The notes under the pieces were generated by a model. That model saw nothing but the letters and a program-made list of their open reading frames with translations. It was not told the origin of the DNA and did no database searches. Positions 12,726-24,567 of a stretch of 64,000 nt of DNA are shown piece by piece. Source of the stretch: Coprinopsis marcescibilis (Eukaryota > Basidiomycota > Agaricomycetes > Agaricales > Psathyrellaceae); the NCBI GenBank assembly GCA_004369085.1, contig ML210223.1, positions 62,001-126,000 on the forward strand, in the 5' to 3' direction. A program made the translations under genes and the position numbers. The first letter of the stretch is position 1, and every line of letters begins with the position of its first letter.

Positions 12726-15456
12726 AGTTATCAGTGTCGTCGGTCCTCCACAATAGATCTCAGGAGCTTGCAAGTAAAAGTCAAAGAGTAACCCTGCTTA
12801 GTTGATGCCAGCACCAAGATAAGCGGAGACGAAAGGAGAGGAGTCAGGAAACAAAAAGAAACGGAGGAATCACGGTGTGAGTGCCATGCACAAATCCAGT
12901 CACAACTGCGATGGAAGTGGAAGGTCGAACTTTAAGGGCAATACAGTGAGAAAGCGCCTTCCGCTGTTATTATTCCCGATATTTGGCTCTATTGAGTTGT
13001 TATGCGATACAAGGTGTGCATTCTATAGCAAATCCCAGTCAGTCAAGGGCTGTTGTGACGGTTGGGGAGGTGGAGGAGAGTCAAATTACCCATCTTTGGA
13101 ATCTTGAAAGAATTTCGGGAACACAAAGGCACTGCAGCGTGCCCCGTCGTAATGGGGATGACATCACTCCCATCAGTTGGTTCCGGAAATTGAGCGTCGT
13201 CCGTCTCGGGAAAAGCATGGTCGTCTTATTGTTCTCTATCCTCTTATTGTTTTCTGCCTGCCTCGCGATTCCGTCGAAGTGTTGACGGTGGGAGGGATGA
13301 CTGCCGAAGATACCACGAGTGAGCAACAATAATCAGGGGTGTCGCAATCGCATGGAGACGTTCCGGACGGCTGTTCTGGCGAATAATGTGCCGGAAAGAG
13401 CAAAGGCTCAGGTGCTGGTCGCTGGAGCTGCCAGGCTTTTAATCCCTTTACCAGTCAGCATGGCGGCGTCCATACACAAGCATCCGATCATAGAAAGGGC
13501 AGTTAAGTGTACGAACTGCCACACGACGCCAGGTATGCTTTACTCGAGTATGATGGTAATTGCGCTCAACCACCGCAATCGCTGCTTGAGGGCACAAGAG
13601 TTGGTTAGAATCGTGAACAAGGTTGGTGGGGCGCGGCTGCCAATGCATTAACCACATACCTCGGGAGGAAGCTCGCTGTGTTGTTTTCAACACTTGTTGA
13701 TCCTCACTTACGACGACACTATTTTATGAGTAGCTGAGATACTATATTCGTTGACAGATCAGCATCGGTCGGCATTGCAACTGTAGGGGTGGGAGAGATA
13801 TTTCTGGCTAACCTTGTTGGAAGGGCTGTGAGCATCTCGCGATGCCTGAGCCGATCTCCACCATTATACTGCCAGATGATTTCGCAGTAACATGTTTTAT
13901 GGCAAATAAGTACATTGGACGAACGACGCCTAATAGCAGCGAGCTTATCGTATCCAACAGTGGTGGGGGGAGAAGACAAAAGGCATGTGGAACTCGAACA
14001 GGGCGAGATAATATATATTCTCCCAATCGAGTCACAACACGGCTTGAGACTAAATATCCCTTCCTGGAACCAGTGATTCATGCTTGGACCATGCGATTCG
14101 CAACGATTGGGATCAGTATTCTCACCAAACTGATTCATAGTTCCGCTTTAACAAATCCTCAGGAAGATATCGATATCAACATCCCATCGGAGACTTTCGA
14201 AAAGTGAGTCAATGCCTCTGTTTCGAGGTCAGCGCGGCGGTGATGTTGGCGGCATAGTACTTACTAACATGTGTCCAACACTGTCTCCACGGGATAGACT
14301 ATTAAGCTACATGGACGTTAGGAGTTCAAAGAATATATTTCATTCATAGACGCGTCAGCATTAGGGTAAGCTAAACTGCCAGTGCTACGACGCGTCTGAC
14401 ATCCACGTGAGTTTGACAGCTGCAAGCTTCGAAGGGCCTCGTGTATTATCATGATTCTACTTGTATTACTATCTTTTTCCTCGTTTTCCATCACTGACGA
14501 ATGCTGTGAAAAAGATTGGAGACTGTCTTGGAGAAAAGCGCGATGAATCCGAGTTTTCAAGCCATTAATTTTCAATGCTGCCAGTGAGTGATGTCGAATG
14601 CATGATGATTCCGGGGTTGTCGAGGCGAGTACTACCCCGTTTTATGTGCACTTCTCCTACTGTCAGTATGACTCGCAGAAAATGCCACGGCGAACACTTG
14701 GATATTGTACATTCTTGCCCTGTGAATGTCGAGCTGGCTGTACCCCCGGAGAGGCGCACAGGTAGTTGTTCGAATTAGGGAGTCCCTCTGCCAGTACCTT
14801 TTCTACAGACAGTGCATCTGATCGACTCAGTTCTTACTAGACACTGCTTATGACGATCTGCAAACAGAAATCCAGCGCCAACAGCCCCGTTTCAAGATGT
14901 CGATGAAGCCCTGGGGCAACTTCATAAATTCAAGCTTTCTAACGCTGACTGTGTGGCAGCAACTACTCTACTGTCATTATCACTGAAAGTACAGTGACTG
15001 GATAATCAATTCCTCGGTCACTACAGGGCTATCGTGGCTGTATGTATCAGCAAATGCGATCTAAGCATGCAGTAGTCGTGTATGCCTCCCGAATTAGGGG
15101 CTAACCTACCGAGAACAGAACTCTCCGGTCGCGGAGGCAATTGTTTTCAGACACAGCCACTGAGGTCGGTTCTGTTCACTGTGCGCCTGGCGCGTTCGTT
15201 GTGTCCTTGCACAGTCGAATCGACCTGGACCCACCCATTGGCAGCCCTCGTGGTCAACAATAACCCAGGGACAAAAACTTCTGCAACTGTTCTCTGTAAG
15301 TCAATGTGGCGTGCTTTGCGTGATAATAGCATGGCTAATGTCTGCAGACTCTCAGGCCACTTGTTAACACAGGGGGGTGACATACGGCCCCGTCTCTGTT
15401 TTCATTTGCGGACAGCCCTCTTCTTCACGACAGCAGCCGCGTAACGGTGCTATTTT
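12726..15456. other. long gene-poor stretch
   Basis: This is 2.7 kb in which no open frame exceeds about 140 residues, and none has a recognisable motif, splice-consistent extension or composition like the neighbouring genes. I see no transposase, reverse transcriptase or terminal repeat. The right end must contain the promoter of the gene at 15457. Confidence 0.45.
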
Positions 15457-16255
15457 ATGCTATATAACGACGCCTTCGACCGTGTAACGATGAATATCCT
15501 CACATCATTCCCTTTCACCTTCAAACTCTCAGTCCCCGGTATATCCAACCCTTTCACCTCGCTCACGACTGCGCCAAGCCCCACATCGTCACAAAGGGCA
15601 CCGACTCGACCTGTAGACCCAAGTTCCGAACGGCCTTCCCGCTCACTTGTCCGCCCCATCAGACCGCTTCCAATCTCGGTTGGTTCAAGTTCGATGGGGG
15701 TCCATGGTCCCCAAGCCGTCCGACTGTCAAGGCCCTCGTTTTCTCCATCTCCGTCGCCAACACCATCTGCATCGGTTTCTCTCGCACACACCTATTCCCA
15801 CCTCATCCCAAAAACAAACTACCCATATATTCGCTCTCATTCCCCATCTCCGGTACCGTTGGCGAGAAAACGAGGCTGGGAGCCGGCATTTTCTTCCCCA
15901 AGTGCATCCGAGACAGAATTCACAACAAATGGATACTTGAACGCACCCACAAAGTACCGAAGAGAAGGAGGGGTTGAGACGACTGACAGGACCCAAGACA
16001 TGCGAGAACTAGGCGAAGACGGTGAGTTTGGTTGCTCAATCTTTCATATCTTTGGGAGTGTTCTTTGGCTTTTCATATGCTTCCTGGTGTGCTCCGCTGG
16101 TATTATGATTGGTGATGCCATTTGATCGAGGTTAAATATCAGGAGGTACAGGGGTTTTTATTCGCGCGGTCGCAGCCGGAGCCTCGGTCCTCTTCTCCTT
16201 ACCGCCATCCTCATCTACCCTCATGTCTTCATATCACTGGTTCCAAAGCATCTAA
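15457..16255 (+). CDS. hypothetical Ser/Pro-rich protein
   Basis: I do not recognise it. Exon 1 runs from 15457 (or from an in-frame ATG at 15490) to 16021. A GTGAGT...ATATCAG intron joins it to 16143-16255. The protein is about 220 residues, mostly serine, proline and arginine in the first 170 (RPSFSPSPSPTPSASVS). It ends in a short hydrophobic stretch (VFIRAVAAGASVLFSLPP) that might be a weak membrane anchor. A TATA-like TATATAA at 15461-15467 lies close to the second ATG, so the start is uncertain. Clear coding bias over 500 bases supports a gene. Confidence 0.5.
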
Positions 16256-16638
16256 TGGCTGTCCTCAATCATGGTGCGTCTGGCCTTAAGGGCGTGTTAG
16301 GGCGGCTTCGATATGTGATACATATCCATCACACGTGTTTTGGTACACGAGTGATCCACATGTTCCCTGCTATATCAATCTGCAGGATACATTCGAGTCT
16401 GATAACTCGTATCAACTTGCCTTTGAACATTATCGGACTGTGCTACTCTTTCGAGGACGTTTGATACGTTTGGTTCACCCCTTGGCCTTTTCATCCTCTG
16501 CCTTCACTTCGTTCTTTCCCGTGTCGATCACGCTTGCTAACAAACCCTCTCCTTCACCTCGCGCTCTGGTCGCCCATTCGTTCGACTTGGATCATCGTTG
16601 ACGTCGATCGCCCATTTATCGCAATCTTATCCACCAAC
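16256..16638. other. intergenic
   Basis: This is the interval between two codirectional hypothetical genes. A short open frame at 16335-16601 has no supporting motif. It is probably the 3' UTR of one gene and the promoter of the next. Confidence 0.35.
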
Positions 16639-17718
16639 ATGACATACGACACCGTATTCGATCTACCCAATCTGTGCCTCTTCCGACGCACCGTCATCTG
16701 CGTGCATGTAGACCTCCCGCCTGCCAAACGCCGCCGTGGACTTGCAGGCTCAATTGTCACTACAGCTTGGAATGCAGCCCTGATTGGCACTGCCGTCGGT
16801 CTGTCCGTTTACAAACTGTAGGTTGCACACCCTTGCCCAATCATCAATGCTAACTAATTGTCTGTCTATAGATGGCGGAACCGTGGCAAAGGAAATGAAG
16901 AAGAAAAGTCGGCTCAGGCTACTGCTGCCGGCAGCAGCACACTGGACGATATCACATACAGCGATATGATGATCGTAACTCCTCCTGAACCGTCTTCCCC
17001 ACCCCCGCCTTACAACAATCATGACTGGACCAAGGTCAATTATCCCCTACCCACCCCCAACTCCAAGGGCAAACAGCGCATGACCCCCAGGAGTACTCAC
17101 AAAACCCACACTGCCAGGCGGGATCGACATACTGCTTCGCGAAAGCTACCTATCCACAACCGACCTGTTGCCTCTGCCCGATTACCTGTCGCCCCCGAGT
17201 TCAACTTTCAAGAGTCAGCCTCTGACGCACGAAAACGGGGGAGACAATCGTATGGTGCGATGGATGACAGTGTTGAGGAAGAGGGCGATGACCAAATGGA
17301 CTGGATCGGTGGTAAACTGGCTCAGCTGATTGAAGAAGGGAAAAGGGCGCTGGGGACTGAGGTGGTTGTGATGAGCGAGGCGAAGGAGGATGAGGTTGAT
17401 GATGGATCAGGACTGTGGGTTAGTGACGAGGAGGAAAGGGGTGGCTTGAAGAGGCAGGGGAGCACGAGGTCGACGCGGTCGAGGAGGGGTACCGTTACAG
17501 GTGGCAGTTACCAGGTCTCTTCATCGTTGCCTTCATCTTCGTCTGTGCCGAGCACTCCTCGGCGGACGCATTCCAAAGGGATCTCGTATGATGGCGCGTC
17601 TCCTCTTTCGGCGATCTCGAGTGCCGCAAATGACAATGCGGGCAACTTTGAGAGTCCCGAGGTCAGGGAGATGATGGAACGTGCGAGAGCCAAGCTCGCT
17701 GCGAGGATGGTTCGATGA
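16639..17718 (+). CDS. conserved hypothetical protein with one membrane-spanning segment
   Basis: There are two exons, 16639-16817 and 16874-17718, joined in phase (SVYKL|WRNRG). A hydrophobic segment of about 20 residues lies near residues 40-60 (IVTTAWNAALIGTAVGLSVY), flanked by basic residues (KRRRG before, KLWRNRGK after). This gives a short N-terminal part and a long C-terminal tail. The tail of about 290 residues has a PPPPY motif, basic Ser/Thr-rich stretches, an acidic segment (DSVEEEGDDQMDWIGGKLAQ) and a C-terminal helix (EVREMMERARAKLAARM). No enzyme motif is visible. It may be an adaptor at a membrane, with the PPxY-type motif a possible WW or Nedd4 contact; this is inference. Confidence 0.7.
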
Positions 17719-18189
17719 CTGACCAGACTCCGGATAGTTCCTTTCCTTATCCTGGTATACCGTCAATGGAAGTTTCTTTCGAAAATTGGATCCAGCAAGA
17801 TGAATGTGGGGGCCTTGGTCGCCGAATAATTCTACCCGACCGATCACCCTGTTCGCTTCACACATTCATTGACCAGCGCAACGTCATCGGATCCAAGAGC
17901 ACCGATATCTTATCTCACTGGCAAGCGTAGGGTCATGTGTTTGATACAGGTGTCCCGTTGCTTCCTGTAGCTACATCCGCTACATCCCTCCACTCATCTC
18001 CTCCCTACAATTCACGATACACATTCGAAGGACACGAAACTAAATGACACTAACGACCAAGTTGGATCTTATTCAACTTTGTAACATTACCGCTTTACTG
18101 GTTATCTCGCTATCTATCAATTATATAACATAGCTTTCAATAAGTAGAATTATCTATACTGAATACAGATAGTATCTTTGTAATGAGCT
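17719..18189. other. intergenic, 3' side of two convergent genes
   Basis: This is AT-rich towards its right end (about 18060-18180), as expected for 3' UTR or intergenic DNA. No gene is seen. Confidence 0.4.
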
Positions 18190-18680
18190 TTACTCTGTGT
18201 CCGGAAGTATGTTTTCGTCAGGGGTTCTGATGGAATATACCGTGACATGCGTTAGGCTTGGGTCGGTCAGGTAGAGATCCAGGGAATGACTCACGGATTC
18301 TGAGTGGCGTCGGATACCTGGTGACCCAAGAATTCAGTCAAGCATGGACTTTTTCAACTCGCATTGTACTCTGCTATAGCGTACCTTCATCGAGCCACTG
18401 GCCATTATTTTGGTGTCTGGTTGTGGACGCTTGAAATGCCATGATGGTATGTCCAAGTCCGGAAGTACATAGTACGCGCTAGTAAGGCTAGCTCCGTCAC
18501 TCGCTTGATAGATGCATACTCAATAGCAACGAGTCAGAATGAGAGCCATTATTTCTGCATACCATGACCAAGTGCGGGATTATTCAGAACGTAAAGAGTC
18601 CCAGAACACCACCAGAACACGGCGACCTTTGTTCCAAATCCCACAGCGTGTCTGCAAACTGAGACGCCGCTAGGTTCCAT
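18190..18680 (-). CDS. possible small hypothetical protein, multi-exon
   Basis: I do not recognise it. A continuous reading can be built from an ATG at 18678-18680: the first exon ends ALGHV, a short GTATGC...GAG intron follows, then an exon with YYVLPDLDIPSWHFKRPQP and DTKIMASGSMK. A GTACGC...CACCAG intron leads to VSDATQNP. The frame either stops at 18291 or, through a 38-base GTGAGT intron, continues to THVTVYSIRTPDENILPD with stop at 18190. The segments have protein-like composition, and the splice sites keep frame three times. The start and the very short introns are doubtful. It could instead be a decayed gene. Confidence 0.35.
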
Positions 18681-19598
18681 GGATAGCGATCTGGCAGATC
18701 GCAGTCTATTAACGCTGTAAGGCTGTGCTTACAGGAGTCAGTAAAGCCTATTTTAGCCGTGTGTTTGCCAAATCGGTTTCCCTCCGAGCCAAGGGCGCTT
18801 AATTTAGAGCTTCGTTTGATTCCGAGGATCATCCGATATTTTTCCAGTGTGAAGCGGTGGAGATGGATAATCACCCCGAGAACTTTACATGGGTCAGCGC
18901 CGGTCAGCGCTTACTGTTGAGCTTTTATCTCCAAGGGGTTGAGAAAGCTTAGATCCAAGAGACTGTTCTTTTTGCGATCTCGACTTCTCCTCTCACGTTG
19001 TAGAGCTGTCGGGAAGGCCTTTTACTGTCCCGGCGGACTCTAAGAAGCGGTCCAGAGTGACATAGAAGCAAAGTACTTCTGTGCTGTTTCGATTTACGAG
19101 GGACGCGGCAGGTTGATCGGCGACTTCAGCGGGAGCAAGACGTTTCTTCAGCGCCACGACGCGAAAGTCGCAGGAATCTAGGATTGAAGAAGGGAAGAAT
19201 TGGTGTTCCACTTCTACTATGCGCATCGGAGGCCCCGCTCAGCGTTCTAAATTTCCATACCTCAGTCCTTCTCTCATCGTGACATTTCTTCCAGCGTGTG
19301 GTATGAAGAGACGCGAACATTCCCGGGGTTGGAATTCAATTCCTAAATATTCGGGATACAATTACAACGTGATATCGAATCAATGGCCAGAGCATAAAGT
19401 GTAGAGAAGTCTTGCAATACGATGACAGAAGTCGCCTTCGCAAATATAGACTACATTGTTAAAAATAAGACAGAACAGAAAGCTTGGAAGCCGGTGACCG
19501 GTGGGATGAGAATCCTAAGTTCTTTGCGCTGAGTCTTCAACAAGGTACAAAAGAGAAGATTCACACACCAGCTATTAATTGTCGAAGACGCCGCTCGC
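18681..19598. other. intergenic
   Basis: Small open frames on both strands, for example 18993-19226 on the minus strand, have no recognisable motif. The region separates the possible small gene from the 3' end of the cerato-platanin gene. Confidence 0.35.
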
Positions 19599-20060
19599 TC
19601 AGAAGCCGCAGTCGTAATCAGGTACAGCCCTGACTTCGACGGGAATGTTGGCAGGAACGGTGTTGCGAGTTTCTTCGGTGAGTGCGAGAAGGGTGTCTGT
19701 ACAGAGGATAAATCCTGGTCCGTTTGGAATCTGAGGCGCGCTGTTGACTGCCGTCACGTAGATGGAGCGTCCACCAGCACCGTTGCGCGGTTCATGGTAG
19801 ATTTCATAGCAGGAACCACAGTTGGTAGAGTTCCAACCCTCGACCATGATGGTGCCGGCGATCCTGGGGAAGCTTGGGAGGCTGCCAAAGGTGGGGTACC
19901 CCTTGGTGATTAGGCCATTGGAGCCGGTAGAGCAAGTCGTCGTCGACAAGCTTGCGCTACCGACGCAGTAGGCGTCATCGTAGACGATGGTAGTTAAGAG
20001 AGGGGGTCCAGCAAGGACGGCAGCGGCGCAGGTTAAGAGGAGAGCAAGCGAAGAGAGCAT
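19599..20060 (-). CDS. cerato-platanin family secreted protein (copy 1)
   Basis: This single-exon gene encodes 153 residues: a signal peptide (about 17 residues ending AAVLAG) and a cerato-platanin domain. Family hallmarks are CSTGSNGLITKGYPTFGSLP, FPRIAGT, VEGWNSTNCGSCYEI and the C-terminal DCG. Cerato-platanins are small, double-psi-barrel, expansin-like proteins secreted to the cell wall or host surface. They bind chitin oligomers and can trigger plant defences. The usual four cysteines are present. Two more (DAYC near the mature N-terminus and ILCTD) could form a third disulfide. A TATA-like CTATATAAG lies about 75 bases upstream (20137-20144 on the plus strand). The gene is paralogous to the one at 40981-41433. 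Confidence 0.93.
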   Translation of the reverse strand: MLSSLALLLTCAAAVLAGPPLLTTIVYDDAYCVGSASLSTTTCSTGSNGLITKGYPTFGSLPSFPRIAGTIMVEGWNSTNCGSCYEIYHEPRNGAGGRSIYVTAVNSAPQIPNGPGFILCTDTLLALTEETRNTVPANIPVEVRAVPDYDCGF

Positions 20061-21989
20061 TGTAGGGGTTTCAGGGAGGTCTCTGAGTGAATTGGACTTG
20101 TATCTTTGTATGAGGTACTACCTTGTAGCGTCGGGCTTATATAGCTTTCCTCATTTCGTTGGGACATGTTTGCAGGTGTAATGAACATGTTTTGAAAAGA
20201 GACTGGTTATTTTAGGCCGGAAAACACTCCGATCCCATCGTTTACGGGACAGAGCAAATCAGGAAAATTCTCCATTATTCTCAGGCGCTGCAGACCGAAC
20301 TGCGGTACCTGCCAGATAGGGCGCCCAGGTCATTATCAGGGTGACATTCTCACGTTGGTATTATATTACTATCGTGACATAGATCTATAGGCTGTTGGGT
20401 GCTCTATAACAATGTCACTGGGGCCTGGGCAAACGGTGGGTTTCTGCTCATTGGCGCGCCTCCGTATGGCAAAGCATCATGACATCACTGTCATCACATG
20501 TACTTAGGACTTGATCTTAGTATGGCCGACCATTGCCAGTCTCTTTTCTCCTATACTGATGTTCTCGGCCTTTAGGACATAGATCCAGGATATACCACCT
20601 GTGAATCATCATGCCATTCAGCCTTTCTTGACGCCGAGGCAAGCCTGGAAAGGCTTTCCAGCAAGTCCGTGCCAGCGTCGCAATGGCGTCCAAACCGCTT
20701 GTGGGATACCCTTCGGCTTGAGCAGTGTATTCTACAGGTACTTCTTATATACTATATGGACAGGTGTTCGTAAAATATCATCAAAGGTCAGAAAGGCACC
20801 GAGAGAGGCCGCTACTTTCGAGATTATCTAGGGGCAGATCCAGCTGTTTTCTAATTTTATAAACGCTGCAATCGGGTCCGTGCGTCCGATTCCTTCTTTC
20901 AACATCTTCCCCATCACAATATTTTCTGATCGTTACAACTTAGGTGTTGGCTGGATGAATGCCTAATGTGATGAACCTTACGCCTACTGCTACCACTACA
21001 ACACAGGTAAACCCACCCCTTGCACTGGAATTCGGGAGCAAAGTTCCATTAAGATGCCATGCGGCCGTATTGAACGCGGCAAGCTTGTTGGAGGACGATC
21101 CTGGCGAAATGGTCTCAGTGACCTTGATTCTCACCGATGATTTCCAATTACGAAACCCACTGGCAGTATCAAGGGATATACGGGAACATGTCTGGCTCGG
21201 TTGCGACATTGCAGCACCAGTGAGAAGAGAGCTGCACTTCCTCTTCTGCAGATGTTCGATCTTCCAGGGCTCAGCACTCAGCGCTCATTGACTTTCATTT
21301 TTACTACAAAACTAATGATGTCGGGTAATAAGGTTCCATGCTGATTATTGATAATGTACAGTGTTTTCCGGTTGGGTATAAGCTCGAGTTCTGAGTTCAT
21401 CCATTGCATCCTATTGCTCGTAATGAGATCTTCCGGAATCAGTTGTACTCTATAAGAGTGGAGTTAGTCAGATGGAAGGGACCGGAAAGTCAAGGCAATC
21501 ATCATACTTCACACAAGAAGCCTATCGCTGTCTGCTCTTGATAAAAGTTGCTGCCAAGTCGTTGTACGCATTGGAAAGCTACCAATCTTGGTGATAGCGG
21601 TATGTTATGGCTGGCTCTGAATATTAATTTTCGAAGCGACTGTTATCTCTTAGATGTGCTCACTGTCGCTCAAATCAATCTCGCGGAAAGTAGCTGGTGC
21701 CATGATCTGCGTGTAAACTCTCACAGATCCAACACAAATCGAACACTGACATTTGACCTCAACTGAATCGGGTTTGACGGCGAGTTAATTTGGTACAAGA
21801 ACAACCTTGGGATATCACCAATTTTGGGCGGTGATCAAGATGTTCGATGCACTGATAGAAGCTCAAACAACCAATATAAGTCCCTAGTATTCATCTCGAC
21901 CACCTTTTCTTGGTGAACTATCATTCGAGTCCTTCTTGCGCAGTCTGTTCGCTCACCCTTACCCTCGACATACTGGGGATTTTTGAATC
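20061..21989. other. intergenic
   Basis: This is 1.9 kb between divergent genes. A plus-strand frame at 20959-21291 (110 residues) was considered and not accepted. From about 21768 rightwards the sequence is the upstream part of a tandemly duplicated unit: 21768-21791 matches 24343-24366 at 22 of 24 positions. Confidence 0.4.
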
Positions 21990-23750
21990 ATGACCGACAT
22001 GGCGAAGCAGGTGTTTCTGATATACGACAACACATCGCCAAATTTTAACTATACCGACTTCGAACCAAAGGATGTGGTGCAAGGAGCCCTTTTTAGAGGG
22101 GCGGGGGCGCTGGGGTCGCCACTCTACAACCGGACAGGCCTGACATCGACTGATTCCGATCCCACCGATCCCAACAATCCCTTCCGGTACTATCGCTTTC
22201 ATTTTCAAGGTGCATGAATCACTGGTATTAGTCTTAGGTCTACGTTGAAGGACCAATCGCGCGCACCCAACTAACGATAATAATGCTCTCTGTAATCAGG
22301 TACTTCTGTCGCATTTTTCGGACATTCGCGGCATATTGAAGGGCGAGAGCGTGAGGTCAGGAGTGGGGAGGGCGTAGCTGCGTGGAATATTGATTCGGTC
22401 CTTCCGAATACCTACGTCACCGTCCCTGCAGGTGGCAGCTTCGCTGCAGCGTCCGAGGATCCATTGTACTATACCAGGGCCAGCGGCCAGTGGTTCACAT
22501 CGCCCACTCTCGCAGACGACTTCCATCACATTTACTTCGAGTTCAATGATTTCGCCCCGGTAGAGCTATTGTTGGACTTCGCTGTTGTGGAGGGAGGAAC
22601 ATTAGATAAATACGACGAAACTACAAACATTGTCGTTGATGATGACACGGTGCAGGAGATCTACTACTATGGGAATTGGGAGCGGAATACCTTAGGACCA
22701 GGAGATGGTCAAACCTCCGAGAATGCGCTCACAAACTACCCATATCGTAACGGAACACGGAGAACGAGAAATGTGGGCAGCGGGTTTAGATTTAGGTTCT
22801 TAGGTACCGTAATATTTCCCTCTTCCTTTGATACAGTCTTACATTGCAATGTTCAGGCACATCGATCCGCATCTATTCAGCCAGAAACAACGGGCGTGTG
22901 GGCTCATACGAAGCAACTTTCACCATCGACAGTGAGCCTCCGCGGGTCGCTACCCACACCGTTTCAGCTGGATCCCAATCACCGTCAATAGAATCGGAGG
23001 ACACACACGCGCTGCTCATTCAATACACGTGGCTTGACCCAGTGGAACACATTTTGACTGCAAACCTCACAAAGCTAGTTGGAGACCAAGTTTTCATTTT
23101 TGACTATCTTGTCTACACGCCAGCGTTCCCCAACCTACACTCAAAACCAGTGTGGCAAGTCTCCGAGCTAGATCCGGCATTAGGGCTACTACCTAACCGC
23201 ACTCTGGGAAGCGAAACGCCAGGGAAAGGGACTAGCCACCCCGTCAACGTTGGCGCACTAGCTGGAGGACTCGCCGGGGGACTGTGTGGCCTACTCGTTT
23301 GCGCACTAGCTATATTCATTATTATCAGGAAGCGAAGGCAGAAGTCCACGCACTACCCAGCTGATGGAGCGTTTCGCGCTAACGGTGGTGAGCATTTCAG
23401 ACTCTATAAATTGGGAACCTCTGAAACAAACAACCTCTGGATATGCAATCTCAGCAAATTCGTATATCTCCCCCTTCGACGGCACAAGCCAGGCCTCAGA
23501 AAGTACTACGCCCCACTGGGTTGGAGACGATATCAAGCGCCCAGGTGTACACAGCAAATCACCTATTACTTTCACAGACATCACTCAATTTTCGAAGAGT
23601 GCCTCGGCTTTGGGACAGAATTCATCATCCCCGTCACACAACACGGCCAATCCTATCTACAGCAAGTCCTCCGCAGATCCGGCTTTCACTCAACAAGAGA
23701 GGTACCCCAACTCAGGTTCACCCCCAACATACCTCCAGTCTGCTCCATAG
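21990..23750 (+). CDS. single-pass membrane protein with jelly-roll-like ectodomain (copy 1)
   Basis: There are four exons: 21990-22209, 22300-22803, 22857-23387 and 23455-23750. The large N-terminal part has two related modules. Each starts with an acidic motif (IYDNTSPNFNYTD and VVDDDTVQEIYYYGNW) and reaches a FxFxG-TS strand pair (HFQG|TSVAFFG and FRFLG|TSIRIYS). A membrane segment follows (AGGLAGGLCGLLVCALAIFIIIRKRRQ), then a Ser/Pro-rich cytoplasmic tail ending PPTYLQSAP. Several N-glycosylation sequons (NRT, NGT, NLT) suit an outside location, though no classical signal peptide is visible. The general architecture resembles a large uncharacterised agaricomycete family. A surface sensor or binding role is inference. 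An alternative start is the in-frame ATG at 21999, which matches the paralog. Confidence 0.8.
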
Positions 23751-24567
23751 CACGGTGCCCAGTTCCCACCGCAGCCGAGCGGCTTATATATCTCAAGTAC
23801 CTCTACACCTGGTAGTTCCCAGTGGCTGCCATTTATGCCTCAGAGTACGTTATGATCATCGTAGAACCATGGACATCTATTATTTAATATCAAACAATCC
23901 ACTTGTGATCCCGCACACGTCGTAGGGCCTGATATGCACTACTTTCAGCTCGTTGTACGACGGTATCATAAAGCCGCACACCCATTGAGTAGGGGTAGGC
24001 ATGCATGGCCACAAGCGAGCCAAAGCTGAGTGAACACAGCCAAACTCTCCATTTTAGCGCCTGCTTCAAGGTGCCAGCTGCCAAGATCGGTTGATGGGAG
24101 ATGATGCGAACAAATGGTCGCTTGATCTTAGCAGTACTTACCAGCAACATAGTTACATGTATGTAATAGGTAGGACTTGAATGTTACCGAGACAGTAGTT
24201 ACTCTCTTTTTTAATGTTGTCCTCTATGTCGTACTAGCCTCAAGTACATCGTTCGGGGTGCCAAGCTCAAGAGTCACCCATTCATTCGAGCCGGTGAGCT
24301 GAGTAAACTTTGACAAGTCGCAGCATAATAGGTTTTGTTGGCTCGGGTTTGACGGTGAGTTCATTTCAAGCTGGGGTGTCGAAACAGAAGCATGTCACCA
24401 ATGGCTGTCCTGAGAGTGCTCCTTTGATCTAACCTATCGAACGGTCATATAAGACCCTACCATTGATCTCAAGGGCTTCGATGCTGCCCTAAGTTTGTGC
24501 TGGCTATCTATCGAGTTCTTCTTGGGTATCCACTCGCTTCCCTTGGACATTGTAGGTCGTAGTCAAT
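23751..24567. other. intergenic between the tandem copies
   Basis: This contains the 3' flank of copy 1 and, from about 24343, the promoter of copy 2. No independent gene is seen. Confidence 0.45.

Noticed and set aside
20959..21291. 110-codon plus-strand open frame as a gene
   Set aside because: A weak likeness to part of a metalloprotein family was considered, but key residues are absent and composition is not convincing.
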